Assembly: GCF_003815715.1 (NCBI RefSeq)
Contig: NZ_CP033922.1
Span: 1,240,001-1,304,000, forward strand
Source: Chryseobacterium sp. G0162
GTDB lineage: Bacteria > Bacteroidota > Bacteroidia > Flavobacteriales > Weeksellaceae
Length of the DNA stretch: 64,000 bases
Direction: 5' to 3'
Shown: in pieces, positions 17,126 to 26,828 of the stretch
Position numbering within the stretch: the first letter of the stretch is position 1
Layout of the letters: each line of letters starts with the position of its first letter
The notes under the pieces: model-generated
Databases searched by the model: none
What the model was told of the DNA's origin: nothing
Seen by the model: only the letters and a program-made list of their open reading frames with translations
Made by a program: the position numbers and the translations under genes

Positions 17126-18268
17126 TTAAAATAAGAAAGTTACAATAAGATAAGTGATAGCAGCTACTATTGCTGAAATCGGAATGGTTAATACCCAAGC
17201 CCAAAGTAAGCTTACTGTAATTCCCCATCTTACTGCTGAAATTCTTTTTGTTAATCCTACCCCGATGATAGACCCTGTAATGGTGTGTGTGGTAGATACA
17301 GGAATACCAAAGTGATCTGTGATGAATAAAGTAATTGCTCCTGCAGTTTCTGCACTCACTCCTTCTAATGAAGTTACTTTAGTAATCTTTGTTCCCATTG
17401 TTTTAATGATCTTCCAACCTCCACTCATAGTTCCTAAAGCAATAGCAATAAACGAAACCAGAGGAACCCAGATATAGTGTTGAGCAAAATAATCGAAACG
17501 TCCTGCAGAAGGAATATTCAAATACTGTGCATCCTGAAGCATATTCACGTGATAATAAATTACCGCCGCTCCAATGATTCCCATTACTTTCTGGGCATCA
17601 TTCAAACCATGTCCTAAACTAAACAGTGCTGACGAAGCCAACTGCAATCTTTTGAAAGATTTGTCTGCTTTGTGTGGATTTGATTTTTTATAAAGGTGAA
17701 CAATAATTAATGTAATAATGATCGAGATAATCATCCCTATGATCGGTGCCATGAAAATGAACAGGAAGATAGGAATAACTTTATCAAACTTTACCACTCC
17801 CTGATGAGTTACCTGGCTGAAAGCTTCTTTAGTCGTTTCCCACACCCCAAGTTCAGGCTGTGCTGCTGCCACATCATGGTAATCCATCATAAAAGCATGC
17901 ATTAAAGCTGCTCCCAGGAATCCTCCAATCAAGGTATGTGATGATGAGGAAGGAATCCCAAACCACCATGTCAGAAGGTTCCAGGCAATAGCTGCCATCA
18001 AACCGGAAAATATAACTTCAAGCGTGATAAAATTCTCGTTAACTGTTTTGGCAATTGTATTACCAATTTTAAATTCTCCAATAATATAAGCAGCAATAAA
18101 GAAAGCTGCAAAGTTCCAAAGTGCCGCCCAAAGTACAGCCTGGAATGGAGTTAAAACTTTTGTAGAAACTATAGTTGCAATTGAGTTGGCCGCATCATGG
18201 AAACCATTGATATAATCAAAGATTAACGCCAACGCAATAATAACTACAAGTAAAATCGGAAATTCCAT
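17126..18268 (-). CDS. pit: PiT-family inorganic phosphate transporter
   Basis: A cation-coupled, low-affinity phosphate permease in the inner membrane. The 380 residues contain about ten membrane segments. The duplicated PiT signatures are visible: DYINGFHDAANSIAT near the N-terminus and LGHGLNDAQKVMGII in the second half. WWFGIPSSSSHTLIGG and HFGIPVSTTHTITGS form the paired inner repeats. It follows the PhoU-like gene by 23 bases, the usual pair order for Pit systems, and the pair ends in a clear terminator. Confidence 0.95.
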   Translation of the reverse strand: MEFPILLVVIIALALIFDYINGFHDAANSIATIVSTKVLTPFQAVLWAALWNFAAFFIAAYIIGEFKIGNTIAKTVNENFITLEVIFSGLMAAIAWNLLTWWFGIPSSSSHTLIGGFLGAALMHAFMMDYHDVAAAQPELGVWETTKEAFSQVTHQGVVKFDKVIPIFLFIFMAPIIGMIISIIITLIIVHLYKKSNPHKADKSFKRLQLASSALFSLGHGLNDAQKVMGIIGAAVIYYHVNMLQDAQYLNIPSAGRFDYFAQHYIWVPLVSFIAIALGTMSGGWKIIKTMGTKITKVTSLEGVSAETAGAITLFITDHFGIPVSTTHTITGSIIGVGLTKRISAVRWGITVSLLWAWVLTIPISAIVAAITYLIVTFLF

Positions 18269-18291
18269 TTTTTGCTATGTATTGTTATCTT

Positions 18292-18930
18292 TTAGGCGTA
18301 TTTAATCATGATGTTCTCAATTGTATTGGCAACATCTTCTGCTTTATCCGTTACGATTTCAAGATAGTTCAATACAGATGAAACTTTAATAATGTTAATT
18401 GCATCATTAGTTTCGAATAAATCTACCATTGAGTTGGAAAGCAAATCATCTGCAATATTCTCAATAGAGTTTACTTTAATACAAGCTTCTTTCACCTGCT
18501 CCATGTTCTTAAACCCTTTAAGGTTTTTCATTGCATTCTGAATTTCAAGACATGCTTTGTGAATCAAAAGAGAGAAATCTGAATAAGCTTTCATCTCAGG
18601 AGATTTGTATAAGAAGATATATTTTGTAGAAGCGTAGATATAATCAGCAATATCATCTAATCCTGTTGCCAGTGTGTGAATATCTTCACGATCAAAAGGA
18701 GTAATGAAGTTTTTTCCCAGTTCTACGAAGATTTCGTGAGTAAGCTCGTCATTCTTATGTTCGTAATCACTCATTTTTTTCAACATTGAATCGTCATTAA
18801 GATCGAAATCCTTGATTCCAGCATTGAATTCCTCAGACATTGCAACTAGGTTTTCAGTTACCTTTTCAAAAAGTACAAAGAAGATTTTATCTTTTGGTTG
18901 AAAAGCGTGGAAAATATTACCAATTCCCAT
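18292..18930 (-). CDS. DUF47 / PhoU-like phosphate transport accessory protein
   Basis: An all-helical cytoplasmic protein of 212 residues. It has the PhoU-like pattern of repeated acidic helices with metal-binding acids, for example SDYEHKNDELTHEIFVELGKN, ATGLDDIADYIYAST and VTDKAEDVANTIENI. DUF47 proteins regularly precede Pit transporters and are thought to modulate their activity. The order and tight spacing here match that. No transmembrane segments are seen. Confidence 0.92.
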   Translation of the reverse strand: MGIGNIFHAFQPKDKIFFVLFEKVTENLVAMSEEFNAGIKDFDLNDDSMLKKMSDYEHKNDELTHEIFVELGKNFITPFDREDIHTLATGLDDIADYIYASTKYIFLYKSPEMKAYSDFSLLIHKACLEIQNAMKNLKGFKNMEQVKEACIKVNSIENIADDLLSNSMVDLFETNDAINIIKVSSVLNYLEIVTDKAEDVANTIENIMIKYA

Positions 18931-19031
18931 TTTTTAGTATTTATAATTCGAGTGCAAATTTCTTAAAAAAGGATTGTACCTGAAACTATATAACATTAAG
19001 TTTTGTTAACATTCGCTTACCTGCTGATTAC

Positions 19032-19063
19032 CAAATAAAAAAACCGACATTACTGCCAGTTTT
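19032..19063 (-). terminator. Intrinsic terminator of the DEAD-box helicase gene
   Basis: On the minus strand a 10-bp stem, starting AAAACTGGCA with a GTAA tetraloop and two G-U pairs, is followed by a T run. Confidence 0.82.
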
Positions 19064-19081
19064 ATAGGGTATAAAAAGAGA

Positions 19082-20776
19082 TTAGTTAGCTACTTCAGCT
19101 CTCATATCTTTTCCTTTAAATTTCATCGATTGAATGTTACTTAAAACATTGTCTTTGAATGATTTTTCAACTTCAAAGAAAGAGAATTTCTCAAGAATCT
19201 CGATATCTCCGATTTCAGCTCTTTTCTTGGTTTTTCCACCAGCAGTAGCTTTATTGATAATATCTAAAACATCAAGTTTTTTCAAGTGATCTTTTTTACC
19301 AAGGTTGAAGAAGAATCTTACCATGTTTTCATCTTTTCTTCTTGGCTTTCCACCACGATCTCTGTCTCTTCCGCGATCTCTGTCTCGATCTCTTCCTCTA
19401 TCTCTGTCTCTATCACGACCACGATCTCTTCTTGAATAATCATCATCTCTGCTGCTCAATTTCTGCTCAGCAAGATCATGTTTATCCTTGTAGTATAAAG
19501 CAAGGTCTTTCAATTGGAATTGTAACAACTGGTGCACCAATTCTTCTTTTGTAAAGTTACTTAGATCTGGAATTAAACTGTCATCAAATTCGAAAATATC
19601 TTCGTGTTCCGTCAATAATTTTTCAAAAACACCTCCTACCTGAGCTTTGATAATATCTCCACCTGTAGGAATGAACTTCTCATTAATTTCAATTTTAGTA
19701 GCAGATTTGATTTGCTTCAGTTTTCTGCTTTCTTCAGGCTTGATTAAAGCCATAGAAATACCGTCTTTTCCTGCTCTACCAGTTCTTCCACTTCTGTGAA
19801 CGAATACTTCAGGATCATCAGGTAAAGAGAAGTGAATAACGTGAGTCAGAGAGTTAACATCCAATCCTCTTGCTGCAACGTCTGTAGCCACAAGAATATC
19901 AATGTTTTTCAATCTGAATTTCTTCATTACTGTATCTCTCTGTGCCTGAGAAAGGTCACCGTGAAGGGCATCAGCTGCATAACCGTTCTGCATTAAGAAA
20001 TCTGCAACCTCCTGAGTTTCCATTCTTGTTCTACAGAAAATAATGGAATACTGGTTCGGGTTAGCATCAATTAATCTTTTTAATGCTTCTTTTTTCTGAC
20101 GGTATCCTACCACATAATATTCATGCGTAATGTTCTTCTTCACTTCGTTGATAGAACCTACTGAAATACGGTGTGGTTTTGTAAGATAGTTTTTGGAAAT
20201 TCTTTCCACTTCTTTATTCATCGTAGCCGAGAATAAGAAAGTTTGTTTAGTTTCCGGAGTTTCACTTAGAATGGTTTCCAATTCATCCTTGAATCCCATT
20301 GAAAGCATTTCATCAGCTTCGTCTAATACTAACCAATGAATCGCAGAAAAGTCTAATGCTTTTCTGTTGATAAGGTCAATTACCCTACCTGGAGTTCCCA
20401 CGATAATCTGTGGTTTATCCTTTAAAGATCTCATCTGATCTACAATACTACTTCCACCATAAACCGCAGTAGTTTTGATGTCCATGTATTTAGAGTAATT
20501 CTTTATGTCTTTAGAAATCTGAAGACATAATTCCCGTGTCGGACAAAGCACCAATAATTGGATTTTGCGACTCGTATCGTCAATCATATCCAAAATCGGA
20601 AGCGAAAACGCTGCTGTTTTGCCTGTCCCTGTCTGCGCAAGTGCGATCAAGTCGCGAATATCTGAAAGAATAAAAGGGATAGTCTGTTTTTGGATTTCTG
20701 TTGGGCTTTCGTAACCCAGTTCGCCAATTGCCTTAAGGATATCAGGACTTAAATTGGTTTCCGTAAATAAATTCAT
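19082..20776 (-). CDS. DEAD-box RNA helicase (DeaD/CsdA-like)
   Basis: A 564-residue RNA helicase. Domain 1 shows Q motif [45 protein letters not shown] and SATMNKE. Domain 2 shows IIFCRTRMETQEV, ATDVAARGLDV and HRSGRTGRAGK. After residue 430 comes an iterated Arg-Asp tract (RDRDRGRDRD, about 27 residues), then a DbpA/CsdA-like RNA-binding fold (MVRFFFNLGKKDHLKK to the end). This arrangement suggests a role in ribosome assembly or cold-stress RNA unwinding. A TATCTTTG promoter box lies at 20797-20804. The RD tract is encoded by near-identical short DNA repeats and could vary in length. Confidence 0.94.
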   Translation of the reverse strand: MNLFTETNLSPDILKAIGELGYESPTEIQKQTIPFILSDIRDLIALAQTGTGKTAAFSLPILDMIDDTSRKIQLLVLCPTRELCLQISKDIKNYSKYMDIKTTAVYGGSSIVDQMRSLKDKPQIIVGTPGRVIDLINRKALDFSAIHWLVLDEADEMLSMGFKDELETILSETPETKQTFLFSATMNKEVERISKNYLTKPHRISVGSINEVKKNITHEYYVVGYRQKKEALKRLIDANPNQYSIIFCRTRMETQEVADFLMQNGYAADALHGDLSQAQRDTVMKKFRLKNIDILVATDVAARGLDVNSLTHVIHFSLPDDPEVFVHRSGRTGRAGKDGISMALIKPEESRKLKQIKSATKIEINEKFIPTGGDIIKAQVGGVFEKLLTEHEDIFEFDDSLIPDLSNFTKEELVHQLLQFQLKDLALYYKDKHDLAEQKLSSRDDDYSRRDRGRDRDRDRGRDRDRDRGRDRDRGGKPRRKDENMVRFFFNLGKKDHLKKLDVLDIINKATAGGKTKKRAEIGDIEILEKFSFFEVEKSFKDNVLSNIQSMKFKGKDMRAEVAN

Positions 20777-20796
20777 TAACTATTTTAAAATTTTTG

Positions 20797-20804
20797 CAAA
20801 GATA
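20797..20804 (-). promoter_or_regulatory. Promoter -7 box of the DeaD-like helicase
   Basis: The minus strand reads TATCTTTG, matching TAnnTTTG, 20 bases before the start codon. Confidence 0.6.
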
Positions 20805-21003
20805 CAATAAATATTTGACTTGTTTTTGAACAAAGTTTTAAATATACAAACTTAAATTCAGAATCTTTTAATACTTTTTTAATATTTGAAAAATTAAATC
20901 CAAAAAAACAAGCTTTGGGTTAAAAATTTGTTAAACATTAGTTTTTTTTATTAAATTGGATTGATTTTTTCTGGATTATTTATGAATTTTCGAAAACAAA
21001 ACT

Positions 21004-22314
21004 ATGAAACGCAGATTTTTCTTTTTGATATTCTCATTGATAACGCTTGAAATATTTGCTCAGACCCCCAATTATCCCACCCGGTGGACCCTGGATAATT
21101 GTATTGAATATGCAAAGGAGAACAATATTTCTATCAATTCATTAAGGCTTTCAAAAAATTCAGCTCAGCAGGATCTGCTGCAGGCTAAAGAAGCAAAATA
21201 TCCCAACCTTAACGGAACGGTTTCACAAGGTCTTTTTTCTCTTAACGGAAATGACGGGCTTCACGTAACCGGAGCACAAACTCAAAGTATTGGAGCCAAT
21301 TCTTCGATGACCCTTTACCATGCCAATTATATTAAAAATAATGAAGCATCAAAAAACATGCTCGTTCAGATGGCTGATTTATCTGTACAGGAATCTGAAA
21401 ACAATATTACCATAAGCATCACACAGGCATATCTTAATATCTTGATGAATGAAGAAAATATCATTTCACTGGAAAATGTTTTAAAAACAACCCAAACCCA
21501 GTTAAAACAGGGAGATCAACTTTATAAAGCGGGAAGTCTTTCTAAACTTAATTATCTTCAGATTCAATCACAGGTTGCTCAGGATCAGTATAATTTAATT
21601 TCAGCTCAGAATAATTTGCGCACCAATATTGTTAATTTAAAACAAATTTTGCAATTGCCGACGAATTATGACTTCCAGATTGTAAAACCGGACAGTCTCA
21701 TGGTGGATGACCAGCTAAAATCCCTTCAAGACGTTCAGAGTCTTGCCCAAAACCAACGCCCTGAAGTAAAATATGGGGAACTGAATGTGGAAAATTCAAA
21801 TACCAATCTTAAAATGGCTCAGGCTTCTATTCAACCCACCTTAAGTGTAGTAGGAAATGTTTCAACCAATTATACCAATGGGAATGGCAATTATTTTAAT
21901 CAATTAGGTAATAATTTCTACATGCCTATCGGATTAAGCCTTGGTATTCCGCTTTATAATAACAGAATATACAAAACGCAGATTGAAAAATCAAAAATTG
22001 CGATAGAGCAGGCTAATCTTGATCTTCAAAATACCAAAACGATTCTCAACCAACAGATCGAGCAATCCTATATCAATTTACAAAATGCAGTATCACAATA
22101 CGATTCCGCCTCCAAACAAATGGAGCTCAACCAACAGAGCTACGATATTGTGAATGCTCAGATGAAAATTGGCAGTATTGACTATGTACAGCTTCAACAG
22201 CAACGATTGCTTTACATTCAGTCTATTCAAAATTATCTGCAGGCTAAATACACTGCGGTTCTCAATAAACAGATTTACGAATTTTATGCAGGTAACCCTA
22301 TAAATCTAAAGTAA
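21004..22314 (+). CDS. TolC-family outer-membrane efflux protein
   Basis: It is the outer-membrane exit duct of a tripartite exporter. A signal peptide (MKRRFFFLIFSLITLEIFAQ) is followed by 436 residues in total with the internal duplication of long coiled-coil helices typical of TolC: the first half holds SLRLSKNSAQQDLLQAKEA and the second NSNTNLKMAQASIQPTLSVV. Repeated Gln/Asn-rich helices such as ISITQAYLNILMNEENI fit the periplasmic tunnel. It is first of four genes with adaptor, ATPase and permease, so it probably serves that MacAB-like pump. Confidence 0.92.
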   Translation: MKRRFFFLIFSLITLEIFAQTPNYPTRWTLDNCIEYAKENNISINSLRLSKNSAQQDLLQAKEAKYPNLNGTVSQGLFSLNGNDGLHVTGAQTQSIGANSSMTLYHANYIKNNEASKNMLVQMADLSVQESENNITISITQAYLNILMNEENIISLENVLKTTQTQLKQGDQLYKAGSLSKLNYLQIQSQVAQDQYNLISAQNNLRTNIVNLKQILQLPTNYDFQIVKPDSLMVDDQLKSLQDVQSLAQNQRPEVKYGELNVENSNTNLKMAQASIQPTLSVVGNVSTNYTNGNGNYFNQLGNNFYMPIGLSLGIPLYNNRIYKTQIEKSKIAIEQANLDLQNTKTILNQQIEQSYINLQNAVSQYDSASKQMELNQQSYDIVNAQMKIGSIDYVQLQQQRLLYIQSIQNYLQAKYTAVLNKQIYEFYAGNPINLK

Positions 22315-22402
22315 ACTATGAAATCGCTATGATTTACAAACAAAATACCGATGAGGATAACGCGATTGCATATGACCTTTAAAAACAATAAACGGCTAGC
22401 AT

Positions 22403-23674
22403 ATGAAAACAAAGAATAAAAAATGGTTATACTGGGTTGTGGGTGGCATCATTGCTATAGGTGCAGTCTGGTTTTTCTTCATCAGAGAAAAAGAAATAAA
22501 AATCCAATTGGAAACGGTAAAACCTGAAATGGGAGAATTTTCCAATTCTATTACTGCCACAGGAACTATTCAACCAGTGGATACTGTTGCGGTAGGTACT
22601 CAGGTATCAGGAATTATCAAAAATATTTATGTAGATTTTAATTCTACTGTAAAAAAGGGACAGCTTTTAGCGACTCTGGATCCGGATCTTCTTCAGTTCC
22701 AATCTGAACAGTATAAAGCCAATCTTCAGAATGCAAAAAGTAATCTTGCTTACAATGAAATCAACATCAACCGACAGTCACAGCTTTATAAAGTAGGAGC
22801 CATCAGCAAAGCAGATTATGATATTGCCACCAATCAATACAATATGGCAAAAGCACAGGTAGGTACTGTAACTGCCCAGCTTTCTACTGCTAATAAAAAC
22901 CTCTCACTTACCTATATCTATTCTCCGATAGACGGCACCGTTCTCAACAGGAATGTAAGCGAAGGGCAGACTGTAGCCTCCAGCTTCAGTACCCCTACTC
23001 TATTTAGTATTGCTAAAGACCTTACTAAAATGAGGGTTCGTGCTTCAGTAGATGAAGCTGATATTGGAAATGTGAAGGTGGGACAGAAGGCAACTTTTAC
23101 TGTAGATGCTTTTCCTGATGAAACATTTAATGGTGAAGTTGCTGAAGTCCGGCTCCACCCTACCGTTTCATCGAATGTTGTAAACTACACTACCATCATT
23201 AATGCTGACAACTCTGGTTTGAAATTAAAGCCAGGAATGACCGCAAATATTACAATTTACACACAGGTTTTAGAGAATGTAATGAAAATCCCGACTGCTG
23301 CAACCAGCTTCAGACCAGACAGTCTGGTTATTCAAAAATACAAGATCAATTCACCATTTGCCAATGCTAAGGCCCATGAAAAAGGGCAAGGGAAAAAGCA
23401 AGGGATGAAGAAAGGTACAGACAAGAAAAATGAGGCCGGTGTATGGGTTATTGCCAAAGACAGCACCATATCCCACAAAAGGATTAAAACAGGAATGGAC
23501 AGTGATACTGAAATACAAGTTATTTCTGGTTTAGATAAAAATGATAATATCATCACAGGCTACAAGCTGCTCTCTAAAAAATCTTCCGGTGGACAGACAA
23601 AAAGCCCGTTTATGCCTCAAAGAAGAAGTGGTGGTAACAATAATAAAGGCGGCGGCGGTGGACCCAGACAATAA
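22403..23674 (+). CDS. MacA/HlyD-type periplasmic adaptor
   Basis: A membrane-fusion protein of 423 residues linking the inner-membrane ABC exporter with TolC. One N-terminal anchor (WLYWVVGGIIAIGAVWFFFI) precedes the lipoyl half-motif ATGTIQPVDTVAVGTQVSG, a coiled-coil hairpin (about 105-155), the second lipoyl half SPIDGTVLNRNVSEGQTV, and beta-barrel and membrane-proximal domains. A basic, Gly-rich segment (AHEKGQGKKQGMKKGTDKKN, about 325-345) and a Gly-rich tail are additions. The order TolC, adaptor, ATPase, permease supports a MacAB-type assembly. Confidence 0.93.
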   Translation: MKTKNKKWLYWVVGGIIAIGAVWFFFIREKEIKIQLETVKPEMGEFSNSITATGTIQPVDTVAVGTQVSGIIKNIYVDFNSTVKKGQLLATLDPDLLQFQSEQYKANLQNAKSNLAYNEININRQSQLYKVGAISKADYDIATNQYNMAKAQVGTVTAQLSTANKNLSLTYIYSPIDGTVLNRNVSEGQTVASSFSTPTLFSIAKDLTKMRVRASVDEADIGNVKVGQKATFTVDAFPDETFNGEVAEVRLHPTVSSNVVNYTTIINADNSGLKLKPGMTANITIYTQVLENVMKIPTAATSFRPDSLVIQKYKINSPFANAKAHEKGQGKKQGMKKGTDKKNEAGVWVIAKDSTISHKRIKTGMDSDTEIQVISGLDKNDNIITGYKLLSKKSSGGQTKSPFMPQRRSGGNNNKGGGGGPRQ

Positions 23675-23715
23675 AAAGCCCAAAATCTAACCTAATATTT
23701 AGCAAAAAAAAAGTC

Positions 23716-24465
23716 ATGGCAGAAAAAATTCTTGATATCATGGATCTGAAAAGGGAATTCAGAATGGGTGAAGAGATTGTTCATGCGTTGAAAGGAGTTA
23801 CTTTTTCTGTAGAAAGAGGAGAATTCGTGACGATCATGGGAAGCAGTGGCTCGGGAAAATCTACCTTGCTTAATATTTTGGGCTGCCTGGATAAACCCTC
23901 CAGCGGCGATTATATTCTTGATGGAGTTAATGTTAAAAATCTTGACCGAGATGAATTGGCTGTTCTTAGGAATAAAAAAATAGGTTTTGTGTTCCAATCG
24001 TACAATCTTCTTCCCAGAACTACAGCAAGGGAAAACGTGGAACTTCCTCTTCTTTACAATGCAAAAATTTCAACAGAGGAAAGACACAAAAGATCATTAG
24101 AAGCATTGACTGCCGTAAAATTGGAAAGCAGAATAGATCACCTTCCCAATCAAATGTCAGGTGGGCAACAACAAAGAGTAGCTATTGCCCGGGCTTTAGT
24201 GAATGAACCTGTTATGATCCTTGCCGATGAAGCCACTGGAAATCTTGATACAAGAACTTCCTACGAGATCATGGCACTCATGCAGGATTTACATAAACAG
24301 GGACGTACCATTGTTTTTGTAACGCATGAACCCGATATCGCTACTTTTAGCAGCAGAACAGTCACACTGCGGGACGGAAAAGTAATTAAGGATGTTAAAA
24401 ATGACAATATAAAATCTGCCAGAGAAGCGCTGGATGCTCTTCCTGTCAATGATGATTATCAATAA
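23716..24465 (+). CDS. MacB-type ABC transporter ATP-binding protein
   Basis: An ATPase subunit of 249 residues from the LolD/MacB group. Walker A is GSSGSGKST (about 42-50), the Q-loop [11 protein letters not shown], the signature [15 protein letters not shown], Walker [13 protein letters not shown], and the switch His in FVTHEPD. In this operon the ATPase and permease are separate proteins, whereas in Escherichia coli MacB they are fused. The permease starts 19 bases downstream. The exported substrate (drug, peptide or lipoprotein-like) is not evident. Confidence 0.94.
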   Translation: MAEKILDIMDLKREFRMGEEIVHALKGVTFSVERGEFVTIMGSSGSGKSTLLNILGCLDKPSSGDYILDGVNVKNLDRDELAVLRNKKIGFVFQSYNLLPRTTARENVELPLLYNAKISTEERHKRSLEALTAVKLESRIDHLPNQMSGGQQQRVAIARALVNEPVMILADEATGNLDTRTSYEIMALMQDLHKQGRTIVFVTHEPDIATFSSRTVTLRDGKVIKDVKNDNIKSAREALDALPVNDDYQ

Positions 24466-24484
24466 ACACTAAAACCTCATTGCA

Positions 24485-25714
24485 ATGAACCTCTCAAACC
24501 TCTTCAGAATTGCCTGGAAAGCCCTTTTAAGAAACAAGCTTCGAGCATTTTTAACGATGCTTGGGATCATTATTGGTGTTGCTTCCGTAATTGCTATGAC
24601 TGCCATTGGCGAAGGTTCTAAAAAGAGTATCAGCGATCAGCTTTCTTCTATGGGTTCCAATATGATTACGATTCGGCCTTCAAGCAATGTGAATGTTTCA
24701 GGAGGGGCAAGAATAGGAGCCTCCGGATTGCAAACACTGAAATCACAGGATGCTGACGCTATTTCCAAAGGAGCACCTGATGTTTCTTATGTCTCTCCCG
24801 CTGTACAAACCAATGGACAGTCGATCAACGGACCCAATAACTGGCCTACCCAATTGCAGGGTGTTAATGAAGAATATTCTCAAATCAGGGATTGGAGTGT
24901 AGCAAGTGGTAATTTTTTCAGCAAGAAAGATGTTTCCTCTGCCAATAAAGTCTGCCTGCTTGGACAGACGGTTTATACGAATCTCTTCCCCAACGGAGAA
25001 GACCCGATAGGAAGTATTATCAGGTTTAATAAAGTTCCCATGAAGGTTATTGGAATTCTCTCTCCTAAAGGATCCAATGCTTTCGGCCAGGACCAGGATG
25101 ATGTCATCCTTGCTCCTTTTAATACAGTTCAGAGAAGATTTCTGGGAATTACTTATGTGCAGACCATTTATGCGGCTTCTACGAATGCAAACACGTCACA
25201 ACAGGCTACGGATCAGGTTTCAGAAATTTTAAGAAAACAGCACAAGCTTCCCGTTGATGGAAGCAACGACGACTTCAGTGTAAAAACCCAGGCGGAACTG
25301 ATCTCTACCATGAGTTCTACCAGCCAGCTTCTGACCGTACTGCTTTCTGCTATTGCCGGAATCTCATTGATTGTAGGAGGAATCGGGATTATGAACATTA
25401 TGTATGTTTCTGTGACTGAAAGAACCAAAGAAATCGGTTTAAGGATGTCAATTGGAGCCAGAGGAAAAGACATTCTGTACCAATTTTTGATCGAAGCCGT
25501 ACTCATCAGTATTACCGGAGGAATATTGGGAGTCATCCTCGGGATTCTTTCCTCAGAGTTGGTTACTTTTTTTCTTTCATGGCCTACCTTCATTACCGAG
25601 TCATCCATTATTATTTCGTTTATTGTCTGTGCCGTCACCGGAGTATTTTTCGGCTATTATCCTGCCTTAAAAGCATCAAAACTTGACCCTATTGAAGCAT
25701 TGAGATATGAATAG
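24485..25714 (+). CDS. MacB-type ABC transporter permease
   Basis: A four-helix permease of 409 residues. The N-terminal helix (LRAFLTMLGIIIGVASVIAM) is followed by a large periplasmic MacB-PCD domain (about 50-275). Three more helices form the FtsX-like domain (LLTVLLSAIAGISLIVGGIG, ISITGGILGVILGILSSELV and the last near residue 380). The conserved cytoplasmic stretch SVTERTKEIGLRMSIGARG contacts the ATPase. FtsX/MacB permeases use mechanotransmission to drive the adaptor and TolC duct. It ends the operon; no clear terminator follows. Confidence 0.94.
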   Translation: MNLSNLFRIAWKALLRNKLRAFLTMLGIIIGVASVIAMTAIGEGSKKSISDQLSSMGSNMITIRPSSNVNVSGGARIGASGLQTLKSQDADAISKGAPDVSYVSPAVQTNGQSINGPNNWPTQLQGVNEEYSQIRDWSVASGNFFSKKDVSSANKVCLLGQTVYTNLFPNGEDPIGSIIRFNKVPMKVIGILSPKGSNAFGQDQDDVILAPFNTVQRRFLGITYVQTIYAASTNANTSQQATDQVSEILRKQHKLPVDGSNDDFSVKTQAELISTMSSTSQLLTVLLSAIAGISLIVGGIGIMNIMYVSVTERTKEIGLRMSIGARGKDILYQFLIEAVLISITGGILGVILGILSSELVTFFLSWPTFITESSIIISFIVCAVTGVFFGYYPALKASKLDPIEALRYE

Positions 25715-25824
25715 TTTTATGTAAATTTGGATAGTGTTGTGGAGTATGGGCACGGGTTTCGAGTTTTCGGGATGATGAGATTCAGAATATAGCCACCAGA
25801 AAAATTAATAAACATCAACAAAAT

Positions 25825-26493
25825 ATGTCAGCCAGTATTTCTTCTAAAACCTTTGATTTTCTAAAAAAGTTAACCAAAAATAACAACCGTGAATGGTTTA
25901 ATGAAAATAAGAATCTGTATACTGAATCTCAGTCAAATGTCATTGATTTTTTAGACAGCTTGATTAAAGAAATGTCCGGATTTGATGAAGAACTTGCTAA
26001 AATTGACAGTAAAAAATCACTTTTCAGAATTTACCGTGACACCCGCTTTTCGAAAGATAAATCCCCGTACAAAACTAATTTCGGAGCTTCTCTGGGGATG
26101 GGAAAAGGAAATCAGAAAGGCGGATATTACCTTCATATGGAACCTGGTAAATCTTTTCTGGCCGGTGGTATATATATGCCTGAATCTTCAGTTTTAAAAG
26201 AAGTACGGAAGGAAATCTCTTTGTATGGCGATGATTTTCTTAAAATTTTAAATCATAAAGATTTCAAAAAACACTTTCCTGAACTAGATCAGGAAGATAA
26301 ACTGAAAAAGGTGCCTCAGGGTTTTGAAAAAGAAGATCCTATGGCGGAATATTTAAAGCTTAAAAACTTCATTGTGGTATACCCCATCAAAGATGAAGAA
26401 GTTTTAGATAAAAATGCTGTGAAAAATCTCAGTAAGATTTTCAAACTAATGAAACCTTTTAATGATTTCCTGAATACTCCTTTCCAGGATTAA
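25825..26493 (+). CDS. DUF2461-family protein
   Basis: A soluble protein of 222 residues. It shows the DUF2461 pattern: TFDFLKKLTKNNNREWFNEN at the start, then KSLFRIYRDTRFSKDKSPYK, NFGASLGMGKG and GGYYLHMEPGKSFLAGGIYMP. The family has no assigned function. It stands alone, separated from the exporter operon by 110 bases of word-like spacer (ACGGGTTTCGAGTTTTCGGG) and from the polysaccharide cluster by a gene-free stretch. Confidence 0.88.
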   Translation: MSASISSKTFDFLKKLTKNNNREWFNENKNLYTESQSNVIDFLDSLIKEMSGFDEELAKIDSKKSLFRIYRDTRFSKDKSPYKTNFGASLGMGKGNQKGGYYLHMEPGKSFLAGGIYMPESSVLKEVRKEISLYGDDFLKILNHKDFKKHFPELDQEDKLKKVPQGFEKEDPMAEYLKLKNFIVVYPIKDEEVLDKNAVKNLSKIFKLMKPFNDFLNTPFQD

Positions 26494-26799
26494 AAATCGT
26501 TCAAGAATAAGCAACTTTTGGATTTCATTTGTATTTTTTATTACAGATGGCTAAGACTTTCACAGATGCAACTGCATTTACTATTGTAGTATCTAAAAAA
26601 TGCCTGTATAGACCTATGAAATTCTGTTTTTTTACGCATAAATATTCTACAAAGTAAAAAACACTCCTACAAGGCGTTTATGTGACAAATTCAAAATATA
26701 CTAGAGCTCAAGGTCTTACAAAACAACACACAAACACTATCAACTGAAAATCAATTCATTATATTTAACATTTTTTAAGAAAAGTTTTACATTTTTGCT
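26494..26799. other. Gene-free stretch before the polysaccharide cluster
   Basis: No ORF or stable hairpin was found in these 306 bases. Around 26543-26570 (TTACAGATGGCTAAGACTTT and what follows) there is weak resemblance to the CAGATT-word repeat at 5338. Confidence 0.4.
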
Positions 26800-26807
26800 T
26801 ATCTTTG
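26800..26807 (+). promoter_or_regulatory. Promoter -7 box of the FkbM gene
   Basis: TATCTTTG matches TAnnTTTG. It overlaps a TTG that could be read as a start, which argues for the ATG at 26829. Confidence 0.6.
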
Positions 26808-26828
26808 CTGTTCGTCAAAAAGCTAAGG

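Noticed and set aside
19340..19440. Possible CRISPR array from repeated DNA
   Set aside because: The repeats are inside a coding frame for an Arg-Asp tract, without unique spacers of uniform length.
23716..25714. Exporter for the double-glycine peptide
   Set aside because: The ATPase and permease are of MacB type and lack the C39 peptidase domain needed to cut a double-glycine leader; they lie about 9 kb away.
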